From: Paraburkholderia nodosa DSM 21604 | GTDB taxonomy: Bacteria; Pseudomonadota; Gammaproteobacteria; Burkholderiales; Burkholderiaceae | Direction of reading: 5' to 3' | Assembly (NCBI RefSeq): GCF_000519185.1 | Contig: NZ_JAFA01000007.1 | Span: 283,830-347,829, forward strand | DNA: 64,000 bases | Shown here: positions 10,098 to 19,305 of the stretch, in pieces | How the letters are laid out: every line of letters begins with the position of its first letter | How positions within the stretch are numbered: the first letter of the stretch is position 1 | Made by a program: the position numbers and the translations under genes | The notes under the pieces: generated by a model | Told to the model about the DNA's origin: nothing | What the model saw: only the letters and a program-made list of their open reading frames with translations | Databases searched by the model: none

Positions 10098-10585
10098 TGG
10101 TCGAAGTCGTGCGCAAATTGGATAAGGCACGCGGCATCTGCGGCTTTGAATGTACGCGTGCAGAACATGCACCGTTGCCCGGCTTCAGCCCAGGCGCCCA
10201 TATTGACGTGCATCTGCCGGGCGGACTCGTGCGGCAGTACTCCCTCAGCGGCGACCCGGCGCGCGAGGACCGATACGAGATCGCCGTGCTGCGCGATGCG
10301 AACGGGAGACGCGGGTCAATGGCGATCCAAGATCGCGTGCAGCAAGGTGACCTGATCGGTATTGGCGAGCCACGCAACCATTTTCCGCTCGATCCGCAGG
10401 CAGGCCGACACCTGCTCCTGGCAGGGGGAATCGGCGTGACACCGGTCCTTTCCATGGCCGCGCATCTGCACACACTCAAGGCGTCGTTCGGTATGCACTA
10501 CTGTACGTGTTCACGCGAACAGACGGCGTTCGAGCATCGGCTGGCGGGCTCTCGCGCAGTTCGGGCAACGGCGCAAACCCCGTGA
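10097..10585 (+). pseudogene. Truncated phthalate-dioxygenase-reductase-like (VanB-type) gene
   Basis: The first ~155 residues match an FNR-type oxygenase reductase: PGAHIDVHLPGGLVRQYSL (flavin-binding RxYSL) near residue 35 and LLAGGIGVTPVLSMA (nucleotide-binding start) near residue 115. The similarity stops after SREQTAFEHRLAGSR. The rest of the NAD domain and the C-terminal plant-type 2Fe-2S domain are absent, and the frame ends in unrelated residues at 10585. An intact protein would be about 315 residues. The truncation point is about 450 bp from the IS6 element at 11030. Confidence 0.75.
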
Positions 10586-11029
10586 AATCAGAGATAACGG
10601 TGACGCCCGGTTATCTTTGCTACCCAGAGAAATGCTATCCGGCGAACGCTTTTTGCGCGTACTTGCTGGTGCAGCCCAGCCGACTTGTACACCATGACGA
10701 CTTCTGGCCGCGAGACCGCCCATTGCGCTACAGCTTTGGGTGAAATCGTGCGTCGCGAAATACTGGAGTTGACTGCGTTACTCCGGAAAGGCTAAAAAAT
10801 TACTTTAAATTCGCCCAAGTTCTTCGCTTGGTCAAGCAAGAAGCCCTGTTGGCCGCGCCACCGGAGCCGATCGGTCGTACGACCGCGTCTGACAGTCCTG
10901 GATTGTGTCAGCGATGCCAATGATGGCGCGCGATGTGCAGATTTAAACGGTCGGGCTTTGCACGATCCGCTGCTCGATCAATAGTCTTCGACAGCGCGAC
11001 GTGCGCCGAAGCCAGCCATGAGGGGGGAA
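10586..11029. other. Gene-poor stretch before the IS6 element
   Basis: No gene was recognised. It contains an AT-rich patch near 10790-10815 and a perfect 14-bp palindrome, CGGTCGTACGACCG, at 10872-10885 that could be an operator or leftover transposon sequence. The stretch probably formed by deletion next to the insertion sequence. Confidence 0.4.
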
Positions 11030-11845
11030 GGCTTTGTCGCAATACGGGATCTGCCAAGCTGAAGTCCCGAGGACGAACGATCTGATCGATGAAGCAGAGC
11101 CTGAATCCGGCTGTAGCGAAGGTGCTCAAGCGCCTGCACTATCCGCTTGATGTAATCCTTCTGTGCGTACGCTGGTACGTTGCGTATCCGTTAAGTCTGC
11201 GCCACCTCGAGCAGATGATGGCCGAGCGGGGAATTTCGGTTGACCATTCGACCGTGCATCGCTGGGCGCTCAAACTGTTGCCGGTGCTGGAGAAAGCGTT
11301 CCGGCGCGGCAAGCGGGCAGTCGGCAAGAGCTGGCGTATGGACGAAACGTACATTCGGGTCAGGGGCGAATGGAAATATCTGTATCGCGCCGTGGACAAG
11401 GCTGGCAACACGATCGATTTCCTGCTGCGAGCCCATCGTGACAAGGTTGCGGCCCGGCGCGACTTCGAAAAGGCGATCGCGCAGAACGGCGAGCCGGAGA
11501 CCGTGACGATTGATAAGAGCGGATCAAATCTGGCGGCGCTACAGGCGCTCAATGTTGAACGTGAGACGCCGATCAGGATCCGCCAGAAGAAGTACCTGAA
11601 CAATGTCATCGAGCAGGATCACCGTGCCATCAAGCGTCGCACCCGGCCGATGCTGGGGTTCAAGAGTTTTCGATGTGCACGCATCATACTCGGCGGCATC
11701 GAGTTCATGCACATGATCGTCAAAGGCCAGATGAAAGACGGCGGCATCGCGCAAACTCCCGCCCAGCAGTTCTACTCGTTGGCTGCATAAGTATTCCTCA
11801 TCATCTCGGATTTGTTTGACTCGACTTCCTTATCGCGACAAAACC
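11030..11845 (+). mobile_element. IS6-family insertion sequence, copy A (816 bp)
   Basis: The ends are the imperfect inverted repeats GGCTTTGTCGCAATACGG (11030-11047) and CCTTATCGCGACAAAACC (11828-11845, reverse orientation). They enclose one transposase gene. The flanking 8-mers GGGGGGAA and CTGGGACA do not match, so the usual 8-bp duplication is absent. That points to later deletion or cointegrate recombination, common for this replicative family. A related copy lies at 45172-45988. Confidence 0.85.
11089..11790 (+). CDS. IS6-family DDE transposase (copy A)
   Basis: A 233-residue transposase of normal IS6-family length. An N-terminal helix-turn-helix region (LRHLEQMMAERGISVDHSTVHRW) is followed by the catalytic core: Asp in WRMDETYIRVRG, Asp in VTIDKSGSN and Glu in NNVIEQDHRAIKRRT, which form the DDE triad; the conserved IKRR lies just after the Glu. 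It appears intact. The copy at 45235 is roughly 80% identical by eye, so the two are separate lineages and not a recent duplication. Confidence 0.93.
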   Translation: MKQSLNPAVAKVLKRLHYPLDVILLCVRWYVAYPLSLRHLEQMMAERGISVDHSTVHRWALKLLPVLEKAFRRGKRAVGKSWRMDETYIRVRGEWKYLYRAVDKAGNTIDFLLRAHRDKVAARRDFEKAIAQNGEPETVTIDKSGSNLAALQALNVERETPIRIRQKKYLNNVIEQDHRAIKRRTRPMLGFKSFRCARIILGGIEFMHMIVKGQMKDGGIAQTPAQQFYSLAA

Positions 11846-11846
11846 C

Positions 11847-12530
11847 TGGGACATCGTGTACGCAGCTGCGAGCGCCGTGGGTCTCACAATCGACAAGGAA
11901 ATTGCTATCCGGATAGCCGCAGTCTGCGATGGCTACCTTTACTTCGCTCATTTCATTACGGAGAAGATGCTGTGGTGCGCGTTCGATGACGCACGATTGG
12001 TATCAGATGTCTCATGAGACCATTTTTTCGCTAACCTGAATATCTCTATCGATGGTATCAGCGCACTGTTGAAGCGACCGTACGAGCAAGCCACCCGGCA
12101 TAGGGGCGATGAGTACGAAGAAGTGCTTTGGGCCACAGCCGACTCCGAATATTTGGAGCGCTACGCCAAGGCGATGTTCTCATCATATGAGTACATCATG
12201 CGTCAGCGTCGCAACCGAATGGCACTCGACTACGATAAATTCTGCGCGCGCATTCGGAAACTCCGCACGCCCAGTTTTGGCGCAATTCTGGTCGTAGACG
12301 CGAACGACGCAGGACTTTACACATATCGCGAGAGGATGCTGCGAGGTTTTGTACGGATGCAAGCGGAAGCGCACGGTATTGAGCTGGCTGGCGAGAAAAT
12401 CGATCAGACGGTCAAACAAACGATGGGGGTGCCGTCAAGCCTTAGCCGTGGCTACTACGCTTCGGAGCCGCCGCCAGGGATCCACTGGGATCGGGAGCGG
12501 CGAAAGGATGACGACTCCGATGATCAGTGA
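11847..12530 (+). pseudogene. IS-truncated gene with one in-frame stop, possible ATP-binding protein remnant
   Basis: Directly after the IS the frame reads WDIVYAAASAVGLTIDKE through FHITEK-like sequence (FAHFITEKMLWCAFDDAR) to a TGA at 12015-12017. It then continues in the same frame with FFANLNISIDGISALLKR and a long polar stretch ending DDDSDDQ at 12530. The 5' part was removed by the IS. The two halves look like one protein whose family I only weakly associate with AAA-type ATP-binding proteins of mobile elements. Translation of the last 153 residues from ATG 12069 is possible. A 26-codon frame beginning with GTG 12528 overlaps the stop (VIEAYDDAPSVIGLLQSLLI) and may be another fragment. 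Confidence 0.5.
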
Positions 12531-13033
12531 TCGAGGCCTACGACGACGCCCCGTCGGTGATTGGCTTGCTACAGAGCCTCTTGATAGCCCGCTACGACGC
12601 GATGTGACTGCCCGGAGGCACACATCTCGGTCACTCCAGTTGTTGCGATGTAAACGTCGGCAATCAGGCGTCCAACCGCCATTTGCGTTGGGGCTGTGGG
12701 GTCGAAAACGCGTCGTCCAACCTGACCTTGCTTCTGGTCACAAGCGCCTGTTAAGCGGCGCTTGTGTTCAATTCGTTGTCTGTAACTATTTCCTTGAACG
12801 GTCACACGGACGCTGCCTGGACCAGGCTAACGGCCGTCCGAAGGGTTGGCTACGTAACAGCGTCGCTGGATGTGCGATGAGGGACTGCCGAAGGGGCGCC
12901 GTTTGACTTACCGAAGTGGCGAAGGTCAAGCGAAGTTAGCCACCTAAAGCCGTAGCGCGAATGAAATCATCAGCGTCGACCATTTCCCGACTTGACTATT
13001 GGCGACATCCGTTTAACCTTTGGAACCAATTGA
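12531..13033. other. Intergenic stretch with a hairpin
   Basis: Apart from the short frame at 12528-12608 no coding sequence was recognised. The region contains the hairpin at 12739-12766. It ends in the promoter region of the AraC-type regulator that starts at 13034. Confidence 0.4.
12739..12766. terminator. Ten-base-pair hairpin, possible terminator
   Basis: CACAAGCGCC and GGCGCTTGTG form a perfect 10-bp stem around an 8-base loop. No long T-tract follows on either strand, so terminator activity is uncertain. Confidence 0.4.
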
Positions 13034-14089
13034 GTGCAACCCGTCACCACGATTCTGCTGAACGACATGACTGCTTTAGTGCGAGCCGCAGGCCTCGCCG
13101 GCTACGAAAGCCTGGCGCACCGACTCGGGTTAGATCCGGCACGTGAACTGAATCGCGCCGGACTTCATGCCACTAGCCTCGAAGATCCCGATGCCCTGAT
13201 TCCCTATATGTCGGTCATTCGTCTACTGGAGCGCTCCTCGCAGGAAAGTCGGTGTGACGACTTCGGCTTGCGCCTTTCGGAGTCTCAGAACATTGAAATT
13301 CTGGGCCCGCTCGCGGTGCTCATGCGTCACGCGTCTACCCTGGGCGATGCGCTTCAACTGGCAGCCCGGCATGTCTTCGTGCACAGCCCAGCCATTTGCT
13401 TCGGCCTTGATTCAGTGGACGGTGACCCCGCATCGGTGGATCTGAGTTTCGAAATCAACATACCTCGTCGGCCACCGTCTGCCCAAACGATTGAGCTATC
13501 GCTCGGTTTGATACTCAGGATTTTGAGGATGCTAGTCCCCCGTGGACTCCGGCCGATGTGCGCGCGCTTTCCCCACGCGCGCATTGCAAAAGCGGCCGAC
13601 TATCAGCGCGCACTGAATTGCGCCTGCGCGTTTGGTGTCGAAAGAGCCGCCATCCGTGCGTCCGCGCACGATCTCGATCTGCCGCTTGCCGGGCATAATC
13701 GATTGCTTCTCGAAATGGCCCAGAGTTATCTGGACCAGCACTACGGTGAGCCAGAGCGTCTATTGTCGGATCGCGTGCGCGATCTCGTTCGCCGGTTCAT
13801 GGGCACGTGTCCCATGTCGCAAAAGGCTGTGTCTGACGATCTCAACATCCATCCGCGCACACTGCAACGCCGGTTACTGAAAGAGGACCAGACCTTCGAC
13901 GCAATCGTGGACGAGGTTCGGCGAGAGCGTCTGAGCGAATTGCTAAGCCGATCGCCGTCCCCCACAATGACACAGATCGCACTGATGCTCGGCTATTCCG
14001 AGCAGGCCGCGCTGACTCGCAGTTGCCACCGTTGGTTCGGATGTGCGCCTACAGAACTTCGACGGCGCTATCGGCGCGAAGCACGCTAA
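13034..14089 (+). CDS. AraC-family regulator with arabinose-binding-like N-terminal domain
   Basis: A 351-residue regulator. Residues ~20-210 have the pattern of the PF12625-type ligand domain seen in OruR/ArgR-like AraC proteins (DFGLRLSESQNIEILGPLAVL). Residues ~250-345 form the double helix-turn-helix: SQKAVSDDLNIHPRTLQRRLL and the second motif MTQIALMLGYSEQAALTRSCHRWFG. The start taken is GTG 13034; an ATG eleven codons later (13067) is an alternative. The nearest downstream genes on the opposite strand are DUF1254 remnants and an SDR. It may control the SDR/cupin/porin group (inference). Confidence 0.88.
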   Translation: MQPVTTILLNDMTALVRAAGLAGYESLAHRLGLDPARELNRAGLHATSLEDPDALIPYMSVIRLLERSSQESRCDDFGLRLSESQNIEILGPLAVLMRHASTLGDALQLAARHVFVHSPAICFGLDSVDGDPASVDLSFEINIPRRPPSAQTIELSLGLILRILRMLVPRGLRPMCARFPHARIAKAADYQRALNCACAFGVERAAIRASAHDLDLPLAGHNRLLLEMAQSYLDQHYGEPERLLSDRVRDLVRRFMGTCPMSQKAVSDDLNIHPRTLQRRLLKEDQTFDAIVDEVRRERLSELLSRSPSPTMTQIALMLGYSEQAALTRSCHRWFGCAPTELRRRYRREAR

Positions 14090-14151
14090 GGGCCGCGCTC
14101 GCAAGCACACATCCCGAGAATATAGCGGCTCAGTGGCTGCCACGCGCGGGC

Positions 14152-14484
14152 TCAACGGTATTCGACGGCACGCGGGATCAGGTCGATACGATCTTCATAG
14201 GTATCGAACGCGCCCTGTCGCAACCTGTAGATCGACACAGCTGGCAGCCCCCACATTACTGCCTCGAATGCGCGTTGATACTTGAGCTGATAATCGAAGA
14301 CCTTAATCGGACAATAGGTGCCTGACGGAGGTTGGCCGCCGAGCGGTTCATGCACACACTGAACGATAGTGGCCGCAGGCATCGCTGGCCTCGTTGACGA
14401 CTCGTCACCTGCTGCGAACGACACGTTGTTGACTGCAGCGATTGCGCCCGCTGCGGTTGAAATCATGAACTGACGACGATCCAT
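14152..14484 (-). pseudogene. N-terminal half of a DUF1254-family exported protein
   Basis: ATG 14484 starts MDRRQFMISTAAGAIAAVNN, a twin-arginine-like signal. YQRAFEAVMWGLPAVSIYRLRQ follows, the hallmark N-terminal motif of DUF1254/DUF1214 proteins. The frame stops at 14152 after ~110 residues, whereas family members run to ~450. A C-terminal piece of the same family lies upstream at 14590-14916 in the same direction, so the order is reversed relative to a single gene. This suggests deletion between two tandem paralogues. Confidence 0.7.
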
Positions 14485-14589
14485 AGTCTCCAGTCGGTAG
14501 AGCACGGGTACTGCTGAATAGGCGGCTGCACGAGCTGGGAATCGCGCAGCCGTAGAAGCGAATTTCCAAAGGGCCCGCTGTCGAGCGCT

Positions 14590-14916
14590 TTAGTCGACCT
14601 CGACAAGATCATCAGGCTTCCACGTGCGGTCAAAGTAAGATACTTCCGGCCCGTAGAGACGGAGCAGGAAGAACCATCCTTTGCCAGGGACGGTCCGCAC
14701 CCAGTTCGCTTCTTGCCCGGCTGGAATCTTTGGTCCGAAGTACAGATCGATGCTGCCGTCGCCGTTCGGCCTGGGGTGGGTGAACGCGGAGATACGTGAG
14801 AATGGCGTTCCGTTAGTCGCCTCGGCGTAATGGAAAGAAACGTAAAGCGGACAGAAGGCAGAAACTCTGCGCTGGTGTTCTGGTACCGGCTCTTTTCCGT
14901 GCTCGAACCAACGCAA
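14590..14916 (-). pseudogene. C-terminal remnant of a DUF1254/DUF1214-family protein
   Basis: The last ~65 residues (PNGDGSIDLYFGPKIPAGQE, then NWVRTVPGKGWFFLLRLYGP) match the conserved C-terminus of DUF1214 proteins. The N-terminal ~40 residues of this frame do not look like the family. No start with the expected N-terminal domain is present. It is a fragment of a gene separate from the one at 14152-14484. Confidence 0.7.
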
Positions 14917-14963
14917 CGCTCGAGGGATGGCATTGAACGCTGCCTGGTCTTGTCCCGGACAGG

Positions 14964-14993
14964 AACTGGCCTGCCGAGGCTGGCAGGCCAGTT
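14964..14993. terminator. Strong 12-bp hairpin downstream of the SDR gene
   Basis: AACTGGCCTGCC and GGCAGGCCAGTT form a perfect 12-bp stem with a 6-base loop, 32 bp beyond the stop of the minus-strand SDR gene. There is no T-tract on the minus strand, so it could be a factor-dependent or attenuating hairpin. Confidence 0.55.
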
Positions 14994-15024
14994 TCGCTCA
15001 CACCATCGGGCCCGGGTGCGGCGA

Positions 15025-15828
15025 TCAGGTGAGCGCCATCCCGCCGTCGACAGACAACCCCGCGCCGGTCACGAAGCCGGCCAGATCGGAGCAAAGGAAC
15101 AGTGCGGCATTCGCGATGTCCTCAACCGCGCCGAGGCGCCCGAGCGGTGTTTTGTCCATGGCGTACGCCAGCATCTCGTCGGCGTTCTGGAAGAAGCCCA
15201 TCTTGATCTGCTGGTCGAGCAAGCCCGCGAGCATCTCGGTTTGAATCAGGCCGGGATAAAGGCAGTTCACGCGGATATTCCAGCCAAACTTGCCGCCTTC
15301 GACGGCGCCGACTTTCGTCAGCCGGTCTACGGCCGACTTGGTCGCGGCGTAAGCCGCCGTGCCGGGGTTCGCGCGCAGATGCGCCATCGACGAGAGGTTC
15401 AGGATCGCCCCACCATCGCCCGCGATGCCGCCTGGACGCATCGCGCGCATTGCGTGCTTCATGCCGAGCGTAAGACCACGGATGTTGACCGACATCAGCC
15501 GGTCGAACGTCTCGATCGACAGTTCGGCGATCGGTGCGGACGCTTCGATGCCCGCGTTGTTGACTACAGTCGTGAGCGTACCGAAGCGCAGCACCGTCGC
15601 AGCGATTGCGGATTCCCAGGCGGCCTCGTCTCGCACATCGTGCTCGACGAAGTCCGCCTCACCTCCAGATTTGCGAATGGCTTCTGCCGTAGCAAGTCCC
15701 GCGTCGGTCAACACGTCGGCGACCATGACGCGGGCGCCCGCTGCCGCGAACGTGCCCGCCATCGCGGCGCCAATGCCGCGGGCGCCGCCAGTCAGCAGCA
15801 CCACCTTGTTTTGCATCGAAATGGACAT
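15025..15828 (-). CDS. Short-chain dehydrogenase/reductase
   Basis: A 267-residue classical SDR. It has the cofactor motif TGGARGIG near residue 12, a nearby acidic residue in VMVADVLTDA suggesting NAD preference, NNAG near residue 88, and the catalytic Ser-Tyr-Lys set in NLSSMAHLRANPGTAAYAATKS. Start ATG 15828 (MSISMQNKVV) has GAGGAT seven bases upstream; the frame is open further but lacks a better site. The gene follows the cupin gene after 55 bp and both lie downstream of a porin, so they may form a small uptake and oxidation group. Substrate is unknown. Confidence 0.88.
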   Translation of the reverse strand: MSISMQNKVVLLTGGARGIGAAMAGTFAAAGARVMVADVLTDAGLATAEAIRKSGGEADFVEHDVRDEAAWESAIAATVLRFGTLTTVVNNAGIEASAPIAELSIETFDRLMSVNIRGLTLGMKHAMRAMRPGGIAGDGGAILNLSSMAHLRANPGTAAYAATKSAVDRLTKVGAVEGGKFGWNIRVNCLYPGLIQTEMLAGLLDQQIKMGFFQNADEMLAYAMDKTPLGRLGAVEDIANAALFLCSDLAGFVTGAGLSVDGGMALT

Positions 15829-15883
15829 TGCGATCCTCGCTGAGATTCGGTGCCTGTGAGTTGGCACGCTTGATGATGGATGT

Positions 15884-16396
15884 TTAACGTGCGTAGGCAG
15901 GAACGCTGGCCTGGATGTAGTTCATCTTGTCGGCGCCCTGATCCTTGATGGCGGCGTCGACCCAGGCCTTGATGAGGCCCGCATCCATGATTCCCATGAA
16001 TTCCTTGCTACCCGTGTCGTTGAAGTTCACGTTCGAGCCGGTGACGACCATAAAGGTGTCGGTGTCTTCGGTGTTGTCCGCCGGCGTATTGAACTGGTGA
16101 ATCGAGCCACCCGGCTCGTAGAGATAGCTGCCTGCCGTCTGCTTCTGGTCGGGGTACTCGGTGTAGTACCAGCAGCCGCTCATGGTGTAGAGGTGAACGG
16201 TGCCCGTATGGAAATGCAGGGGAAGCGTCACGCCCGGTGAAAATTTCACACGCAGCACCCACGTGCCATTGTGCGGATCGAGAAAAAGCGGATACGCCTT
16301 GATGCCCGGATGCAGCAGGCCTTCGAGGAATTTGCCGACATTCGTGTCGATCGTGAGCAGTTGGTCCTGATGAGTGACGATTTCGGGTGCGCTCAT
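15884..16396 (-). CDS. Cupin protein of the 2,4'-dihydroxyacetophenone dioxygenase type
   Basis: A 170-residue single-domain cupin. The first motif holds PLHFHTGTVHLYTMSG (metal-binding His, His and Glu-equivalent positions) and the second a G-x-P-x-H-like YEPGGSIHQF. Overall it resembles the cupin_7 proteins commonly annotated as 2,4'-dihydroxyacetophenone dioxygenases, which cleave an aromatic ketone side chain. That specific activity is not proven by the sequence. ATG 16396 is preceded by GGAGAG at a good distance. It is followed by the SDR gene and preceded by a porin gene 100 bp upstream. Confidence 0.75.
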   Translation of the reverse strand: MSAPEIVTHQDQLLTIDTNVGKFLEGLLHPGIKAYPLFLDPHNGTWVLRVKFSPGVTLPLHFHTGTVHLYTMSGCWYYTEYPDQKQTAGSYLYEPGGSIHQFNTPADNTEDTDTFMVVTGSNVNFNDTGSKEFMGIMDAGLIKAWVDAAIKDQGADKMNYIQASVPAYAR

Positions 16397-16495
16397 GTTT
16401 GTCTCTCCTGTGTATGTACGTGGGGGACGTCCAACCGATGGACGTGTGTTTGAGGTTTGCGTGGCCGGGAAAAAAATCGAGATGGCGCGGCTGTC

Positions 16496-17620
16496 CTAGA
16501 AGCCGTGCCTCATGCCGATCATGACCGCCGAAGTGCCTACGCTGGGCGCAACAGGCTGGCCATAGACGATCGTCTGGTTCATTGTTCCGCGGTTGTTGAC
16601 GTAGCCGAAGTTGGCGTAGACGAGGGTCGACTTCGAGAGGTTGTAGTTAGCTCCAACTGCGTATTCCGTTGACTGGTTCTGCGTATGATTCTGGTCGCGC
16701 AGGTAATAGACGCCCGAGTCGATAGCGAACGCAGGCGTAAAGCGATATCCCAGACCGCCGGAAATCATGTCGTAGTTCATTGCGCTCGACTGAGCCGGGT
16801 TTCGGCCGTTCGAATACGAGCCGCTCACGGTGAAGCCGGCGATGTAGTAGAGCGCGCTAAACGAATAGAAGCGGTTGTTCGCGAGCCCCGTGGGAACCGT
16901 CGTAGCAGTCGGATTGCTGTCGTGGCCGTTGTAGTAAATTGCTGCGGCTTTCAAACCGTTGTTGTCGTACTGAAGCACGGCCGATTCGCGCGTGTTTCCC
17001 TGAAGGCTTCCCGCGACGCCTCCTGGCGCGTACCCCAGCGTTGCCGACAAGCCCAGGAATTTCGGCGACGTGTAGACAATGGCGTTGCTGTCATAAACCG
17101 AGCCCAACTGTCCATTGGTGCTGGTTCCGGGCCATCCGGCTGCCGTGTTGATGCCGACCAGGGCGGTCAGAATGCTGCCGAAATACCCCGCATGGCGCGC
17201 ATCGGTCGCGGTCAGTGCGAGGATCATCGGCGCATATTGCCGGCCCAACTTGAGCGAGCCAAACGGGCCGGTCGCGCCAATAGTGGCAACCTGGTTGAAG
17301 AGCGTTGCGGTGCCGGGAGTATCGCCGAGGCCGACCTTGCCCGTGCCTGTATCGAAGTTGCTCTGGAGTTGGAACGTGGCCTTGTATCCTCCGCCCAGGT
17401 CCTCCACGCCGGTCATGCCCCAGAAGCTGCCGTATATGCCGCCGTCCTTGTACCGGGCGATGCTGCCCGTATTCTTTGCCTTCGGGCTGAATGAAGCCGC
17501 CGATGACGTTTGATACATCAGTCCGCCGTCAATCGTTCCGTAGAGTGTCACGGAGGATTGTGCACAGGCTTCGCCTATTACGATGGCAAAGGACGCAATC
17601 AGTAGTACAGATTGTTTCAT
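16496..17620 (-). CDS. Gram-negative general porin (OmpC-like)
   Basis: A 374-residue outer-membrane porin of the Burkholderia/Neisseria class. A signal peptide (MKQSVLLIASFAIVIGEACA) is followed directly by QSSVTLYGTIDGGLMYQT, the family's first strand. GVEDLGGGYKATFQLQSNFD and LGRQYAP follow, and it closes with the terminal strand AVMIGMRHGF ending in Phe, as required for outer-membrane insertion. ATG 17620 is chosen over the longer open frame because it starts the signal peptide and has GGAGACAGG before it. It probably admits the substrate handled by the cupin/SDR genes downstream (inference). Confidence 0.93.
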   Translation of the reverse strand: MKQSVLLIASFAIVIGEACAQSSVTLYGTIDGGLMYQTSSAASFSPKAKNTGSIARYKDGGIYGSFWGMTGVEDLGGGYKATFQLQSNFDTGTGKVGLGDTPGTATLFNQVATIGATGPFGSLKLGRQYAPMILALTATDARHAGYFGSILTALVGINTAAGWPGTSTNGQLGSVYDSNAIVYTSPKFLGLSATLGYAPGGVAGSLQGNTRESAVLQYDNNGLKAAAIYYNGHDSNPTATTVPTGLANNRFYSFSALYYIAGFTVSGSYSNGRNPAQSSAMNYDMISGGLGYRFTPAFAIDSGVYYLRDQNHTQNQSTEYAVGANYNLSKSTLVYANFGYVNNRGTMNQTIVYGQPVAPSVGTSAVMIGMRHGF

Positions 17621-18502
17621 CCTGTCTCCGACCTCAGATTTATTGGTATTCCTGCTTCTGCCCGTATCGGGCATCACGTCCTGGCTCAATCAAGTGGGCG
17701 TGCTGTCCGACATGGATACGGTGCGCCCCCGATCCCCGATGAAATTCCAGATGCTATGACCGTCGATGGCACGAGAGAAACTGCAGTCTTCAAACCGCTC
17801 GCTGATGTGAGTGAATATTCGCAGCTAACGCCGTCATAGTTTTACCTTCAAGTGACAAGTTTTTAACTTTTGGCGACACCTTGGGGATAGACCTGGCCCG
17901 GTACGCTTGCCGTATGTGAGCGTGTGGTCTGTTTTTCTTGCTGTGGAAGGCGAGTTGCCGAAAGAGGGGCGCAGGAGATTGCCAAAATGGCACCCAAAGT
18001 CCTTGGCAACTGATTCCGCGGAGGTTGCAGTCCCTATTGAGAGGCGTGCCGCGGCCATGAAGAAGTGGGGGGGGCGGGACTGCGAAGAGGCATGCCGACA
18101 CGACTACCGGGAACGCGCGCCGGCTAGCTTGCGCGAGCGACCGCTGCTCCGATCCACGTGAACTACCACATCGAACACCGTCTGATGGTCATCGTGCCCT
18201 TTTTCGGTTGCCCAAACGCCACCGCGGTCTGGTGCCCGTTCCGCCGACATTCTGGCAAGTGCCTGGCGTGGTGAGCAGCAAGACGTCGTCGACCTGACAG
18301 CACCTGACACGGTTGTCTATTCCGAAGCTTGTGGTCAGCCTGCACTTTGGGCCGCCCTCAAACCTTTGAGGCGGCCGCTGTTGGGTGCACGCCAGGGCAA
18401 AACGCGTACGGTTCCAACTCCGTTCGAATGACCGATAGGCAGGCAGGGAGCGGCCGTTCGAATGGCCCAAAGAGGATGTCGCCGACCGTCTCTGGTTGGC
18501 CG
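17621..18502. other. Gene-poor stretch of about 880 bp
   Basis: Apart from the porin promoter region near 17621-17750 no gene was recognised. A hairpin lies at 18350-18376 (GGCCGCC/GGCGGCC arms extended by CTCAAA/TTTGAG, with one extra C on the left). Short open frames here have no family resemblance. The area probably contains decayed sequence. Confidence 0.4.
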
Positions 18503-19009
18503 TCACCGGTAGCTCAGCGGCACGTTGAACGCGATTCGTAGTGCCTGATGTGCCGAGGCTTGCGCGCCTTGATGCACTGGCTCCCCCCGTCGCCACATAC
18601 TCCCGTGATGGGAAGCTTCAGCGGAGCCTACATAGGTCGGAGCAAGCATGGTCCCGCGGCAACGCCTGGCGCCGCAGCGACAGGTGTACTCGCTGGCTGA
18701 TTCGCGTGCTTTCGCAGGGATCTCAAGCGCGTAGTCGATGAACAGTTCCTCGCCGGGCTGGATGTCCTTGAGCGCGTTGATGTAGACGCGGCCTGATTGC
18801 TCGATCGCCTCACAGTTCGCCTTGCACGCATGGTTGAGCCACCTTGCGCCGTTTCCGCCGCGGCCGCCATCTATGACGCGCCCGTCCGACAACCCGAAGA
18901 GGAATGTATGCCCGGCGTCGGCGCGGCGCGCATAGGTGCGGGTCGCTTCCCGCCAGGTGGTGACGAGCCCCTTGTATTCAAAGATGCGCTCGCCGGCGCG
19001 ACGACGCAC
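18503..19009 (-). pseudogene. SET-domain protein lacking its N-terminal GxG motif
   Basis: From about 19000 the frame reads AGERIFEYKGLVTTWREA and a full SET core: HTFLFGLSDGRVIDG, then ARWLNHACKANCEAIEQ with the catalytic NHxCxxN signature, ELFIDYALEI with the conserved Tyr, and the post-SET cysteine set YTCRCGARRCRGTML. Bacterial SET proteins of this type normally begin with a strand containing SGVHGKGVF, whose GxG contacts S-adenosylmethionine. Here the residues before AGERIF are unrelated, so the motif is missing. A GTG at 19009 could start a shortened product. About 45 extra residues follow the usual C-terminus. Most likely inactive. Confidence 0.65.
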
Positions 19010-19305
19010 TGTATGACGCTGACAGGATGGCAACTGCTGCTCAAAATGACGCCGTGGTCCAGCGGTGGGAAACGTTGATGTGGCAATTTCAGACGCCCAC
19101 ACCGTGGACTCCGTCCGGACAGAAGTGGGTAGCGATGAGCCGGATATTCGATCTGGAGCAGCAATAGAATCGCCGGAGAACGTGGCGCGGCGAAGGAATG
19201 AATCAGGCTCATCGAGAATGCTGATTATGCCGAGGACAACGATGAGCCGCGTATGACCGGAAAACGGTATGTTCATGGGCTCGATTACTGCTTCTGCTCG
19301 ATCTC

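Noticed and set aside
11030..11845. 8-bp target duplication for IS6 copy A
   Set aside because: Flanks GGGGGGAA and CTGGGACA do not match; the other IS6 elements and the Tn3-family element also lack duplications.
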